Source: Amblyornis subalaris (Eukaryota > Chordata > Aves > Passeriformes > Ptilonorhynchidae). From it: a stretch of 64,000 bases of DNA. The position numbers and the translations under genes were made by a program. This document shows, piece after piece, positions 1-13,769 of the stretch (position 1 is the stretch's first letter; each line of letters opens with the position of its first letter). The stretch spans positions 126,784-190,783 of the forward strand of contig JACAXG010000328.1 in assembly GCA_018881555.1 (NCBI GenBank), in the 5' to 3' direction. A model generated the notes under the pieces. The model was not told the origin of the DNA. It saw nothing but the letters and a program-made list of their open reading frames with translations, and made no database searches.

Positions 1-966
1 CATATACAGAGAAGGGAAGCTTGCTCCCTGCAGAGCCTTGGGTGCAGTATCCCTCCCTCCTTCTGCACCAGAGGCCTCATGTGTGTGCATAGCTATTGTT
101 AATATCTCGTGCCTTACGGGATTGAAGCTCCAACCTTTTATAGCTGCAGGTCTTTTTGTGTTCAGTCTCAGGTTAATTTCCAATGAGATCCTTGTCTATT
201 GTAAAAAATTGGGTGTTTCCATTGTGAAACATTCTGAATGGAAACAAAGCCATAAACTGCATTTCCTGGACTTCTTTTTTTCTGTGAATTCCTTCCAAAA
301 TTTTTCATCTTCAAGTTAATTTTCACCGCAGATAAATTGAAGTGGTGTTTAGATGTTTTCCTTTGTTGCTCAGACCATGTGTGGCCAAGTGGCAACAATA
401 GCAAGATACCTTAATTTTCACTGAAATTCTGTCAGTTAATTTTGATCCCTTTAATTCTAAGCTTAGGCAAGTGTGTTTAATCACACATCTTAGTAGTGCA
501 GATGCATTGAGGGAAATACAGTGTTTATGAGGAGTTTAAGTGCTGCCTGTTTGCCCAGAAGAGGAAGTGTACCAAAGAATGTCGGGAAGTACAGCTTCTG
601 AAAATAGACAAAAGATTCTACATACCCTCCAAAATTGCTTTCACCTTATCAGCACAGACCTGGGAAATTTGTTGCTCATGCAAGTAGAGTTTGCAGGGTT
701 TTTTAGATTCAGCAAACAGTCAGCTGTTTGTACACAACTTTGCATTAACAAAAAATAGTTTTTTGAGCGTGTCTGAAGGAGGCCACTGAAAGGGGCACAG
801 ATCTGTGTAACCTGGGAGTGCCTGTGAGAAGGGTGGTAACTCAAAATTGTAGCAGTGTTAGTTGCAGTACTTCCTCTTTCTCTAACCCCGCTCCAAAAAG
901 CAGCAGCAGCAGCAGCTGCTGGTTAAGAGCTGACTGAATGATGCTTTAACCCTTGTGTCTCCCCAG

Positions 967-3900
967 GTGGTACCATGATAATCTCACCCGTCATGCAGCA
1001 GAAGCGCTGCTGCTCTCCAACGGGCAGGATGGGAGCTACCTTTTGAGGAAGAGTAATGAAAGGGAAGATTTATACTCCCTCTCTGTAAGGTAGGGTATGG
1101 ACAGAGTGAACTAATCTAATGCAGCACTTACTTCCATGTTTGAATGTCTCATTTGTTGAGATAACCTACAGGTTTTTTTTCCTAGGGCTCAAAGTAGTTT
1201 TGAAATATATTTCTAATGGTGTAATCCCACAGAATAACATTTTGTTAGAGGAAAAAGAAATATTGGATTTGACAACTGTTTTCCTTTTTACAAATTATTA
1301 ATTAATCTTATTGTTAGAAAACATCATTCTATTGAATGGCTGTAGATTTTCAGTCTGTGTGATAAAAATCTGCGTGGCAGTTGAAAGACCCTAAGAAACA
1401 GCTGATGAGAGTAGAAAAGTTTTATGATGAGGACAGTAGCAAACAGCACTTAACAGATGCTAACTTCACTGGTTTCTGAATCACTGTATAGGAACCATCA
1501 TCTCTGAAGGATGATCCAATGTGTGACTGGATGGTTTTCCTCCTCCATTGTGGGCTAAGGTTCAGTCTTAGCCAGTACTGCATGACTGATTTGAATAACA
1601 TTTTGCAAGTGATAGATGTCAGGGCCTTGAAGTCAATTACAGCAGTTTACAGCTGTTCAGGGCACAACCAATACAGAGCACAGGTAGCCTGGCCTGGATA
1701 CTTCACTACTGAATCACATGGAAAGAATTTTCCGAGAAGGAGAGCAGCCACAATATTTTAGTGAGGCAACCTGAAGGACACATGCATTAGACACAAGGTA
1801 GTCCCTGCATGTCAGCTGAGTGGAGGTAACCAACCCTAAATATGTTCTTAGCCTTTGGCAGCTGTATGATACAAGCAGCCTCTAGAGNGGAATTTTAGGC
1901 TGGTGCTCATTTCTGCCTCTGCCTCCAACTGAGCCTCTGAACAATTGGTGGCCACAGCTCAGCTGAACCACACTGACTTTTTAAGGCAAAGTCACTTTTA
2001 TCGGTGTAATGCTGCTGGTTATTTGCAACCCTGACAGTAAAACAGCACATGCCCTTGAGATTGTGGCTTTCTGCTAATTTAGTACCAGGAGCTGTTACAA
2101 TTTGGAAGAGTAGTTGCTTGGGATCTAAAGTGTAATTTATACACACCCTGTTCCCCAGAAAAGGCAACTATGAGCTGTTTCACCCATTTCTGACAGAAGA
2201 TCTTGGACCAAGTGTGCCTATACATACACTGCTGAAATTATTACCACTGTAGGCAGCCATTTATACAAGGAGCTTGGGGGGTGCCTGACAGATCTGAAGG
2301 TGATATTACAAAATGGGTATTCAGANTAGCAATGACTGAATGGATTTCAAGTGTTGGGAAAAAGAATGGTGGCATTTATAAGTAATAGCTTTCCTTAAAA
2401 AAAGTGATTTTAAATGAATCATTGTTTTTCTGGTTAATATATTTTTTTACTTCAAAATGTAACTAAGCATTATTTGAGATAATCTACCTCAGAGAATTAA
2501 AATATAAATATATATCTTGAAGGTAATTTTAAAGGGCACAGAGGAAACAACTTATTGTAATAAAATGAAACTTAAATAGTTGTTCTTGTAATAGGAAACA
2601 AAAGTGTTAGTTAATGCAAATAAATTTGCTGCTTTAACAGATTCTAGCCTTAGAAGAGCTAGGAAAGTCTACTTCAGGCCCATTCCAATATCTTGTTGAG
2701 CTCTTCATGTACCAAGAGTTACTTACTGCATTACCATGTGAACTGAATAGCCCAATCTAGAGTTTGATCTTTTATTCTGTTATGTTAGTTTNTGTTGTTT
2801 CTGGTGGTACAGCTTCTTTGAATAGTCATTTTGTTTTTAGAATGTTTTACTATTTTTATCCTGTTTGTTTAGTTTTATGTTTTCTTTCAGTTTTCTGGCT
2901 GCTATTAAAACTTAACATTAGAATAAGTGATTCAATTTTGTTCTGATACATTTCTGTAGAAAGGATAACTTTAGCAATTCCAGCTGTCATTTTCTTTCTC
3001 TGCTAAAATGTCTTCTGTAGCTTTTACTTTACTTTCTGCCTCAGCCTCACGAGGAACTTCAGTCATTAGTATANTCTGGGTTTTTTTTAAGGAAAAAATG
3101 CTTAGACATCCCTTGAGGTTTTTATTGACAGCTGTAGGAAGAGAGATCACATATTGCCCTGGATTAGCCAGTTTGAAAAGGAAGTAGGAAGCAGAGTAGA
3201 ATTTGCTCTCATTGCAACATTATCTTTCTTGTGAAATTAAACAAAAAGATGGAAAACCCTGTAATTGCAGCAGAGTCACAGCAGCTCTTTGCTGGTGTGG
3301 AGCATTTGTATTTGGCATGTTGTGCCCCAGCTGACTGTAACACAAAACATGTGGGAGGCCCACAGAGGCATCTGCTACAATATCATGAGTACTGGTCAAA
3401 GTAAATATTTAAATACCTGTTTGAAATCATAATCTTCTGTGGAAGTGGCAATAAACAATGCAAGAGATGCTATAAATCTCTTTCTTGACCATATTTTCAG
3501 TATATTTGCTATGTAAGTTTTTCCTCAGACAAAGTTTAGTCTGAACTATTTTGGGTGCTAGTAACAGTAACAAAAGTAACTTTTTCACTGAAGAAATACT
3601 TGCAATAAGTGCTTCACTGTCTTTTGAAGTCAAAATAATTGCCTATCCAGGAAGTGAGACCTTGCACACTTCTCTAAATGCCATCAGGTTTCATAAACAA
3701 ATCCTGTTACTTCCCTTACAGAAAAAGGACCCTGGTTNATGTTTGTCAGTGCCCATCGTAGAGGAACCAATCATCCGAGTACAGAGACAAAGCAAACAAA
3801 TTCTAAAGCCCTAGGTATTTAAAACTAGGTTATTAAAAGTTCGAGTGCAAAAAGGAGANAGCCTATTTTTGAAAGGCAAACAGAAGACATTTTCTGTGAG

Positions 3901-6900
3901 ATTGGGATGCTACCTGAGAAGTAAGACACATACTGAGTACACCATCAAGACTAAAGTCCAGTAAGTGAAGGGATATCATCCTATTTAGGCAGAAGGCTTG
4001 AAATCTCTTTTGGGAGTCTCTTTGCTGATGTAAGAGTTAAATTAACCAACTTGGCTTTTCTAGGCTTTCATCACCTCATATCTGTAAAGCAGCAATTAAA
4101 ATCTGATTCTCAGATGTGTTGTGTATTAGGGAGGGACAGTAAAGGCAGTAGTATTACTACTAGGACAGTGATTGTCAGCCTGTGATCTGGGTCAGATTCC
4201 CTGTAGTGAAAGCTGCTATTTAAGGATTGTATGTGCCAAATGCTTTTGACATTTATGCCTTGTCAAATTTTCCTTTTTTATTTTAGGGGAAAAGATTCTG
4301 TGAAACACTTCCATGTTGAACATACAGGAACATCATTCAAATTTGGATTTAACGAATTTTCTAGCTTGAAGGAATTGCTCATGCATTTTGCAAACCAGCC
4401 TTTAATTGGAAGTGAGACAGGTAAGGAGAGCCATATTGTGTGTATGAACACATTTGTAGTCATGCTTCACACAGATTAACTAAAAGGAGGTTCTCATGTG
4501 TTAGCAAATAGATCTACTGCTAAAGTGTTCCTCTTCTTAAATTCACATATGTACTAACCTCAGGTATCTAAAAAAATTCCACTTCAAAAAATCTTTCAAG
4601 TTCTCTGAAGATAAACCACATGTAAACTTACTGGGCTTTGCTAACTGAGGATATGACCTCCTTTCAATTTCTCAGAGGAGGAAGCATTTCAAAATACTGG
4701 GAGGATTAGGACATTCTCAAAAATGGCAAAACCAAAGCAGGGTGTTACTGAGGAAAAGAACATGCATCTAGGAAGTTGAAATCCCCCAGTAAGAATAAAT
4801 GGAAAAGGGACTTGAAATTGTTTAGCTTCACTATTCTTTGTCCAAGGAAGAAATCTACAGTGTTATGCTCCTCTTTCCTGTAGGAAATGTGTTCTGAACT
4901 ACCTCTCCTGTTCTGCCTGCAGTGCATCTGCATGCTGATGCCATCTGCCATCACCGTGATTTGTCTTGTCTTTAAGAGGAGAGAGAAAAGCACAGGCTTC
5001 TTTAACAACCAATGTGCTGCCTGAATTAAGGCTCAAAATATTAAACTTGATTCCTGCAAGGGAATTGAACACCACCAGACTAGAATCCCTGGAGAAACAT
5101 GTGGATATTATCATAATAATGTCGGTTTTATATTTAGCTTCAAACATAGCAGTTGAAGATGTGTCAGTACAAGTTAGTGCCAAAAACTTCAGTATCCTCT
5201 GTGGCAAGTATATGCAAATAACTCAGAGAAGTACTAATTATATGTGCAGGATACCAGTTAAATGATAGTTGGCACGTGCAGTAACTAACATGTCACACAC
5301 CAAATACAGACCTGTGCTCTTTTAGTGCAGACATTAAATTTAAGGGCTGCTTTGCAGATTTCTTCCCCCAAGAAAAATGCAGTTGTACACTCAGTATGGC
5401 ACTTGTAGCTTTCAAAACATTCTCTTTTTGAATTGCTTTCAAGAGTGGTTCAAACACGGAGCCCCTACATGTATCCTCTGTGCCAGTAAGCTATTTTTCC
5501 TATCAAATCAGGCATGCACCCACAAGCCTAGCTCTGTAAAGATTTCAGATGACATATAAAACTTGTATTTCTCCATTCCTCACTCCTTCACTGCGTGTGT
5601 TACAGANGTTAGTAAGCAAGACATTGGTTTTATCTGATCTCTATGGAGGGGATCAACACTGCTGAATGNTGGGCTCACTTGTCACCTTAAGGTTTCCTAA
5701 TCAGATTCTGCTGGCTCTGTGAAACTTCTAAGTCAGAGGTTTCAAAGGTGCTACAGAATAAAAAAGAAAATAAAAATTGAACATCATATCAAGAAATCTT
5801 CCACCTTACCATACTGTGGAAAAGAGAGAGGAAGAGAGAGTTAACACTCAGGCAATGTTCATTTAGATACAGATGCCAAAGTTTGCCTGGGTCTTAACCA
5901 TCTTCTGTCAAAAATGACTCATCAGAGTCAACTCCAAGCCAAGCATCAGCAGATGCAGACATGGCAGAATATTTTGCATGGCAGAATAATCTTGCTACAG
6001 TGCAGCTGTTACTAGTTTGTGTGTGTAGTTACAGATTATTCTGTACAAGTGTCTTTTGTGGAGGAAAAAAAACCACACAGAGAATTTACTAGAAAACAAA
6101 TACTGTATCAAATGTTAAATTAGTCATTCCAATTCTGCAATGTGGCTTTTAATCATGGTGTACAGATAACGATCCCCTGATTCTATGTAACACCTTAGGA
6201 GTAGTTTCTCTAGAGNGGTGATGGGTGTGTTCTCAAATTTATTTTAAATGGTGAAGCATTATTTTTCTGCAAGGCTGGAGAGAAATAAACCAATTTTGAC
6301 TTTTCACCTATGACAAGTTGAATAGATCACATTTGCATACACCCCCTGTGCCTGCAAACAGATTTCAGTTGGTTGCTTCAAATACAACTTTTCCACTTCC
6401 CTTTTTAGCCCTTCCCATTACAAAATACTTTAAAATTACTCATACATCTGTAGGTTTCAAGTCCAAGTTCTTACCAATTCTAGCATCCCTCCCCTTCAAG
6501 AGCTGCAATATCAGCATAAAATGCAAATAGAGCATATTTGGTATGTTGTGACATTATTTTTAAAGAATGGAGTTAGATGGTGTAGCAGTTACTATTTTAA
6601 GGAAATTNTTCACTATTTTGAAAAGTGTAATAGATTTAGTATTGAGAATACAGCTTTTTCTTTTTCGGAGAATGTGCAATAAACATGACTTTATTTGAAG
6701 AAAAGAAGAGTGGCTATAATCAAAATGTTTAAATGGAAGGGGGTGTGGTAAAAACAATTGAAGGTGATGGTAATGTAGGCTTACTGCTAGGAAGCCTGTA
6801 TCCAAAACTCTGACAGATTAAGTGATTTAAGCACCAAGTATGGGATACTGGCAAACGCAATGACTGTTATGGCCTCCTATCTAGTTTAGCATCCTGCCTA

Positions 6901-9900
6901 CCCCCCAGCCAGCCTCCTGTGCAGGAAGGGAATTTAATGAGTCAAGAGAATCCCTGTAAGCATTTGTAAGTTTAAGGGTTTTGAAAAGTACTATATATTT
7001 ACAGTTTTCAGAGTTGCCTTTTTAATTTTTGGAAAAGGTAAAATTAACCATTCCACAAAGAGTAGCTACTGACATTTTTTGTCTAAGGTGGTCTTGCCAA
7101 ATGACTTCCTCCTGCTCTTTTTCTCTTCAGGAACTTTAATTGTATTGAAGCATCCCTACCCACGGCAGGTGGAAGAACCTTCCATTTATGAGTCCGTCCG
7201 AGTTCACACCGCAATGCAGACGGGAAAGACAGAAAGCGACCTTGTCCCAAATGCTCCCTCAGTAAGTTGTGTCCTGGTGGGAGAGGTGCTTCTGGCCTGA
7301 GTCTAGCATGATTGCTGGAGAGAGCTATGGAGCAAGACCGGTAATTAATCCCTTTATGGGTTTGTAAATACAGGAAGTCTTTGCCAACCAAGGCAAAACA
7401 AATACAGACTTGCTCAGTACAGTCCCATGACAAATAAAGCCTTTTATAATTGTTGTCACTTCAATGCTGTCACTGGGAAAACATTGTCTGCAGCTGACCT
7501 AGGTGAGTCTGCCCATCCAAACAAAGTATATATAAAAGATTTTCATTCTCCTGTTATCTTCCTTTTAGAATGCCATCTTAGCAGTAACGTTATCATGAAT
7601 TAAAAAAACAAACACACACAAAAAAATCATCATATACATTTGAGCCACCTGTTCTGACATCTGAGACTCACTTGGACAGTAACTAGAGGCTCTAAATCCC
7701 TTGTAACTCATACCTGAGACAGGTGGTTGCTCCAGAACAGTTTACTCAGAACAGAGAGGAAAGTATTTTAATTATGTACTATATTTTTTGAGAAAAAGAG
7801 GAAGAGTTACATTAGTGTCGGTTAATGAAGTTGCTGAAAGAACCACTTCTGATGTGTCTCACAACCACCCCTTCATTTCTGAGTTACGCTTTAAGCTCCA
7901 AAGAAGCTTGACTTCCCATACCACCAATAAAAAGGTAGTATTTTTTCAAGAACAAGTAGTAACTTGACAAGAATTTGATTTTCACAGGTCTTCAGTCTCA
8001 CAGTCAGGCCCCTACACAGAGTATCTGAGAAGTCATAAAGTCCAAGTGTCACTCATGAGAACACAGAAACAGTTCAAAACCCAATTTTTCAAAGAGCAAT
8101 TGAATATAAGAGGTTTTTCCTCTCAAGCATGTGGCTGTTTGAGAGAACAGATCAGTAAAACAGCACTTTCCCCTGTTTGCATTTGAGGGTCATTTTCTGT
8201 AGATAATTCCACTGTCAGTTAAGCCCCATGTGCTTCTGGTTTGGATGTAGCGAGGCAACCATCCAACTTTACTCAAGAAAGTGTAACTGTGGCTATTTTG
8301 CTGTGTTTGTTTGAGAAGGTGCAGGCCAGAAGCTCTCTGAGGGAGGCACGGTCTAGGAGGTTGCCTTCAGAGCGAGCACAGGTCCATGTCCAAGGGGAGC
8401 TTTGGAGTGAGGACAGGGCAAGTGGCTATGGGGAGTTTCCCAAAGAACAGGCTGCTCATTCATCTTCTGGGTATAGGCAAAGAGGTGTATGTGGGAAATA
8501 GAAGCAGAGCTCAGTCTCTAACCCCAATCCCTTTCCTTTTTACTTCACAGCTTGGTACAAAAGAAGGATATTTGATAAAACAAGGCAAAATAGTCAAGGT
8601 AAGGAAAACTCTTACTCCTTGCTCCCACTCTGTGATCATCCACAGAAGCTAAAGACTGTGGAGCTGAAATAGCTCCACCTGCATTCCCCTGCAGAGAGGA
8701 GCAATTTGTGTTTTAAGCAACAACAAAGCACAACTGTAAACCAGAGCAAGTCAACCGCTTTAAAGGTTTTTCTTTCCTAAGAAGCATTAGACCAAATTCT
8801 CCCAAGACAGTTACCATCCATTCTTGATCTTTCAGAACTGGAAGACAAGGTGGTTTACACTGCATAGGAATGAACTTAAGTATTTCAAAGACCAGACAGT
8901 AAGTAGCAAACGCCAGTTCTACTCTTTAAACCTCTGCACAGGCAGCTGCAGCCTCCTTGTGTCTCTGGCTTCTCACATCTGTATCACAGCTTCCCAAGCT
9001 AAAGCTTCCTATACTGTCAGAGGGGTCAAACCTTTCAAGTAAAGTCAGAGTTTTGCTGATGACTTTAGCAAGAAGTAAGTTTTGCAGCTGGAAGACATTT
9101 ACTGTGCTCTGCCAGTCTTAGCTACTAGATAGAGTTTACATTCCTTTTTTACGTAGATTCACAGAATAGTTTGAGTTGGAAGNGACCTCGGAGGTCTTCT
9201 CATTCCCACCCCTCCACCACAGGCAGGGACACCTTTAACTAGGCCAGCCTGCTCAAAGCCCTGTCCAACCTGGCCTAGAACCCATTTTTTGATTGCTTTT
9301 TAAAATGGATTTTAAGCTACCAGCACAACACAGCCTTTTTTGGTGGCTTAGACACACAACCTAACAGAGAGTGTGCTGCTAAAATAGTTCTAAAAATACT
9401 GGTAGTATCCTTGGCATTCTTTGATTTCATCCTTTTATCTCAAGTGGTCTCACAGTATACATCAAAAACTATTCATTTAAAAATTCCTTCTGACGAAGAT
9501 TAACCTGCAGCATCTGCGAAAAACATTGGGTCCTTACAGCTGCTGCTCCCTTTTTTATCTTAATATGAGTAAAGATAAGAAACACCTCGAGAGTTTCTTT
9601 GCCCTTACAATGCCTCCATTTTAGGTTCCTCCAGAAACACAGTCAAACAATTCACTTCTGCACCTCTGCCAAGTCCTATCCCCAGTCTCTAACAGATTTT
9701 TACACAACAGCAGACACAACTGCCTTCTCTCACCAAACATTACCACTTATGAACAGTTATGGTTTTCAGGGCTTTCCATCAGTTTTCATTTCAGTTCAAG
9801 CCAACTTGAATTGATTGCAGGATAACATTTCAAAAGGCAGCACTCCATTAGTGACTGACCAGGTGAGAACGTGTCTTTGTCAGGAATATGACCTTCCCGG

Positions 9901-12577
9901 CAGTAGCTCTGGTATGTCCTGGCACTCCTGTTGTGGCTGTGGGGTTGCAGATACCTTGGTAGGTATCTCAGCTGAGTAGCTTGCAGCTGACCCTAGGATA
10001 GCATTTGGTAGCACACCGCAGCACAAGTGGCTTTCTTCCAATGTGGGCTATTACTAACAGCCNCTGAGTCAGTGAAAAATTTAAGGAAAGATGAGAAAGC
10101 AACAGACACCTCCATCCACCTGATGAAGGACTATAGAAACAGCTAAGGGTGTTTGAGCAGATAGCAAGCTGGGCTTAAACTGCCTCTTCTGACGTCTTAA
10201 CAGTGTGGGACTGAAACAAATCAAGGAAAAACTCTCACACCTAAGGAGAGTGAAACTCGTAAGGGAGATGTGTTGCTTTTATACACAGTCAGTCTATGTC
10301 CCTGAACCTGAGCACTCCTGGGCTTGTCCAAAGAAACTTATATATGTGTACATATATACACACATATGCACGCTTCTCAGGCAGCCAAACCCATCACTTC
10401 TGCTGCAAGCACTACTCTGGCTTTGCTTCTACATTTCTCCTACCCAGATTTGTTCTTTTAAGGCACTTAGGAGATATTAAATCTCCAACATCTGGCTAGG
10501 GCTGATAAGACCTATACCCACTTCTTAGCTGAAAGTGATACCAGATTTGCTGTTCTGTCAGTTACTTTATAAAGCATCATCCAAACCCTCAGCAGTCTCC
10601 ATGCAGCTCAAACATNCCTGCAGCAGAGATCTCCTTTGTTGCTTATCTAGATTTGAACTGTCCCGGGCTTTTCATATTAAGCTCACTTCATATCATGATA
10701 GCACTGATGTTGCGTTTGCTAGTTTGGGTTTATATTGTTACAGCCATTGTAGCTATCCCTGGAAAAACCTGTAAAGGTCTAGATACACTGAAGATGAACT
10801 GAGATAGCCTTATCTTCTGCTTTCATGTGTCCCTATTTTAAAGATTTTTTTTTTTTTTCTCAAGGCCACGGAACCTATTCGAGCACTTGACTTAACTGAA
10901 TGCTCAGCTGTGCAATTTGACTATTCCCAGGAAAGAGTCAATTGTTTCTGGTAAGATGCAGTATTTTCTCCATCTTGCTGGGAAGGTCAAAATAGAAAGG
11001 GAATTTTGGAATGTAAACACTGGNTGCTTCTGAAAGGTCCATCGGTGGTTGTGACCATGCTCATCCTCTAACTCACAAGTGTGTTTCTGTCAGCCAATTT
11101 CTGTCAGTCCTGTATGCCTTTGCCAAATTACTCCTGGCAAAAGGTAGTGGGCATTTCTTTTTCTAATTCTGTAAGCATGTATAATCATCACCTAGACTCA
11201 TGGATCTTGGGGTCAGACATGGCTGCAGATCACAGGGTAACCTCTTCTGTGCCCAAATGTGTGTCTTTTATCCTTATGGAACTGGGGCAGCATCCCCCTA
11301 AGCTGTACATGCCTGTCACCCATTCTTGGTTAACCTCCCTCCTGGTGACTGAATGGGAGCACAGCCTCCCTGCCCTGCTGTGTCTCAGCAACTGTTGGTA
11401 CAGACCAGCTGGGCTCAGTTTTGGAAAGAACTGCCAGTTGTTCTAGCAATTTAAGAAAGCTTTGTTTACTTGCAGTTTAGTGTTCCCACTAAGGACATAC
11501 TACCTGTGTGCAAAAACTGGGATAGAAGCTGACGAGTGGATTAAAATACTGCGATGGAAACTGGTAAGGTGATGTGTGGTGTCACATGGCATCCCAGGCA
11601 GCAGCCCCAAGTACTGCCATCATAAACCCCACAGTATTGTAGCAACCAGGTGATACAGTTCTCAGCACCTGCAAGAAGGGAGTACTTGTTCTGGCTGCCA
11701 GGCCAGCTAGACTGGAATACACAGCTTTCACATAATCATGGAATCAATTAGGTTGGAAAGGACCTCTGAGATCACAAACACCAACCTTTGACCTTGTCAA
11801 CTAGACCATGGCATTAAGTGCCACACCCAGCCTTTCCTTAAANGCCTCCAGGCATGGTGACTCCACCACCTTCCTGGGCAGCCCATTCCAATGTTTAGCA
11901 ACCCTTTCTGAGAATAAATTCCTCCTGATGTCCAATCTAAACCTCCTCTGGCACAGCTTGAGGCTANGTTCTCTCATCCTGCCACTTGTTCCCTAGGACA
12001 AGAGAACAACCCCCACCAGGCAGTTGTAGAGAGCAGTAAGTTCTCCCCGTAGTCTCCTTTTCTCCAGGCTAAACACCTCCAGCTCCATCAGTCGCTCCTC
12101 ATAGGACTTGTACTCCACACCCTTACCCTCCACTGCCCTTCTCTGGATTNACTCCAGTACCTCAATGTCCTTCCTGAATTGAGGGGCCCAGAACTGGACA
12201 CAGCACTAGAGGTGTGGCCTCACCAGTGCCAAGCACAGGGGCATAATGTCTCTGCCTGCAAACCCACTTCAGCTTTTCTGGGATGCACTTTTGACAGGCA
12301 TGCTCGTCAGTAAGAAAAAACTAGTTCCATCTCTAAGGATGTCATTATGTGCTTGGTAAACAATATGGATCATCAGCAGAGACCACACGTGCTGGGTCAT
12401 GAAGAAAGCAAGACGACAGTGTAAAGGCTTGAAAGCACTACTTCCAAAAAAATATCAGGGTTGGTCATACTCACCCACATCCACATGGATGCAGACAAGC
12501 AGTAATGGATTGTCTTTCTGTTCTAGTCACAAATACGGAAGAAGCTGGAGGAGCGCAACACCACCCTCAATTCCTAG
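967..12577 (+). CDS. DAPP1: DAPP1 (Bam32), SH2 + PH adaptor; 5'-partial, 8 coding exons
   Basis: DAPP1 is a cytosolic adaptor that binds PI(3,4,5)P3/PI(3,4)P2 through its PH domain and phosphotyrosine through its SH2 domain, acting in B-cell receptor and PI3K signalling. Coding exons read in frame with GT/AG ends: 967-1089, 4287-4420, 7131-7261, 8551-8598, 8836-8898, 10865-10950, 11476-11563, 12527-12577, giving 240 codons plus stop. The first exon, which holds the start codon, lies left of the window. In human numbering the SH2 begins at WYH (35) and keeps the YLLR arginine. The regulatory tyrosine is in EEPSIYESV (Tyr139). The PH domain starts at TKEGYL and keeps the lipid-binding [10 protein letters not shown] pattern split across two exons. 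Odd: the last exon gives [16 protein letters not shown], shorter than and unlike the human end. Identity is certain from near-complete family match; the C-terminus is less sure. Confidence 0.97.
1090..4286. other. DAPP1 intron between the two SH2 exons
   Basis: This is the 3.2 kb intron separating the two halves of the SH2 domain, with a GT donor at 1090 and an AG acceptor ending at 4286. It is AT-rich and holds no open frame, RNA gene or repeat that I recognise. A short CAG run (about 901-916) lies just upstream of the preceding exon's acceptor. Confidence 0.8.
4421..8550. other. DAPP1 introns around the linker exon
   Basis: Two introns (4421-7130 and 7262-8550) flank the exon that carries the regulatory tyrosine. 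I see no further coding sequence or recognisable repeat in them. Short open frames here lack any family resemblance. Confidence 0.7.
8899..10864. other. DAPP1 intron within the PH domain
   Basis: This 2 kb intron holds the CR1 fragment described separately and ends in a long T-tract (about 10845-10858) before an unusual CAAG acceptor. A short alternating TATG/CACA stretch lies near 10340-10370. Nothing else recognisable. Confidence 0.7.
9157..9283 (-). mobile_element. CR1 LINE fragment, antisense, 3' end
   Basis: About 130 bp in the DAPP1 intron after the second PH exon match the complement of the CR1 3' end: CACAGAATAGTTTGAG, then a GACCT block, then the complement of the 'catggcagggacacc' region and CCAACCTGGCCT. 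It is heavily 5'-truncated, as most bird CR1 copies are. The N at 9183 falls where the CR1 consensus has G. Confidence 0.85.
11733..12245 (-). mobile_element. CR1 LINE fragment, antisense, about 510 bp
   Basis: This lies in the last DAPP1 intron (11564-12526). It reads as the complement of CR1 3' sequence: ATCATGGAATCAATTAGG, GGACCTCTGAGATCA, then GGCAGCCCATTCCAATG and, near the left-hand CR1 end, GCACAGCTTGAGGC. The right end carries the GGCCCAGAACTGGACACAG and CACCAGTGCCAAGCACAGGG blocks. Single N bases sit inside it. It is a non-autonomous 5'-truncated copy with no usable reading frame. Confidence 0.92.
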
Positions 12578-13765
12578 CTGTGCCACCAGTACTCCTGCTG
12601 GAATTGCCTCTCTGCCAAGGGGAAGGCACCACTTACCAGAGGGCAGCTTCACATCTCCCTTGCTGTCTGTGCCCCCACACAGATGTGTCACCCAGCTCTG
12701 CACACACAGGATCCCTGCACCTCTGGGTGCTCCGGGGCTGTTGAGGCACACGTGGGGATAGTTGCAACACCCGAGTGTGGGATTGATCCCTGTGGTGTAT
12801 GCCTGTAATGCACTTAATTCAAACACCTGCTAACTAATCACAGAACTGGTCGTTGTTGAAAACTTCTGTGGTTATTCAGAGCACCCTTAATAATTTATTG
12901 CAAGCTCCATCACAACTAACCACCAGTATCACANTCTGAAACCTTGAGCCTTTTATTTAAAACAGGTTCTTTCTGGAAACATGAAATATCTCTTTTTTAT
13001 TACCTGTTTAGGCTTCAAACCAAAAGAAAAATGACAGAGGTAATGACATTTTTGTAAATAGTATCGATATTGCAATCCAGAGATTATTTCAAGACCCTTT
13101 TTCAAAGTGACAGATGCGTGACACTTAGTTCTGGTCAAATATATTTTTATATGGTTTAGCTTTATACCACAGTGATGGCTACAAGTGAATGCTTGTTTCA
13201 CACAGCATCTGGAGGTAATGGAAACAGCATCATGTGTANAAACCACATTATGAGAAACAGTAGCTGTTTCCTAGCACTCACAGGACACACATTTAACAGT
13301 GTTGTGGCTCACTACAGAGACAAGAAGTGGAAGCCCAGGATGTTGGTGCTACACTCAAAACAGATGTTACATTTTGGAAACAAACGTTTGACACACTGGA
13401 GAGGCTCAAGACCAGCTAGATCCAGCTGCAAGATTCCCTGAGCAATCCTGTGCTGCGTGGAGGGGTGGGGCAAGAGGGGGTCCCTGTCTCCCTGTGTAAC
13501 AATCAAATTTATGCTGAAACAGCATCTGCGAACCTCTCCCGCTATGCAAACACAGGGGCCTGCATTTAGTACTGCTCATGCAGCAGGTGTTTGATAATTG
13601 CCTTTACTGTGAGATGACTGCAGAAGAGAAAGGCAAAAGCATACTGGAAGAAGAAAAAAAATTAGATTTGGACTTATGAATAACATTTTATTTCAACTTA
13701 GAAATTCAAAGTATTTGTAAATATTTTTATACAGACTGTTTTCTGAATAAAATGTCACTATAAAA
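12578..13765 (+). other. DAPP1 3' UTR
   Basis: Sequence from the DAPP1 stop codon to just past the AATAAA at 13746-13751. The first canonical AATAAA downstream of the stop is taken as the end. The exact cleavage site is inferred. There is no other gene in this 1.2 kb. Confidence 0.65.
13746..13751 (+). terminator. DAPP1 poly(A) signal AATAAA
   Basis: A canonical hexamer on the DAPP1 strand, about 1.17 kb after the stop codon, sits at the end of an AT-rich stretch. It precedes the convergent LAMTOR3 3' end by roughly 1 kb. Confidence 0.7.
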
Positions 13766-13769
13766 CTAC

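Noticed and set aside
901..920. Short CAG run before DAPP1 exon 2
   Set aside because: About five units only, in intron; too short to be a meaningful repeat locus.
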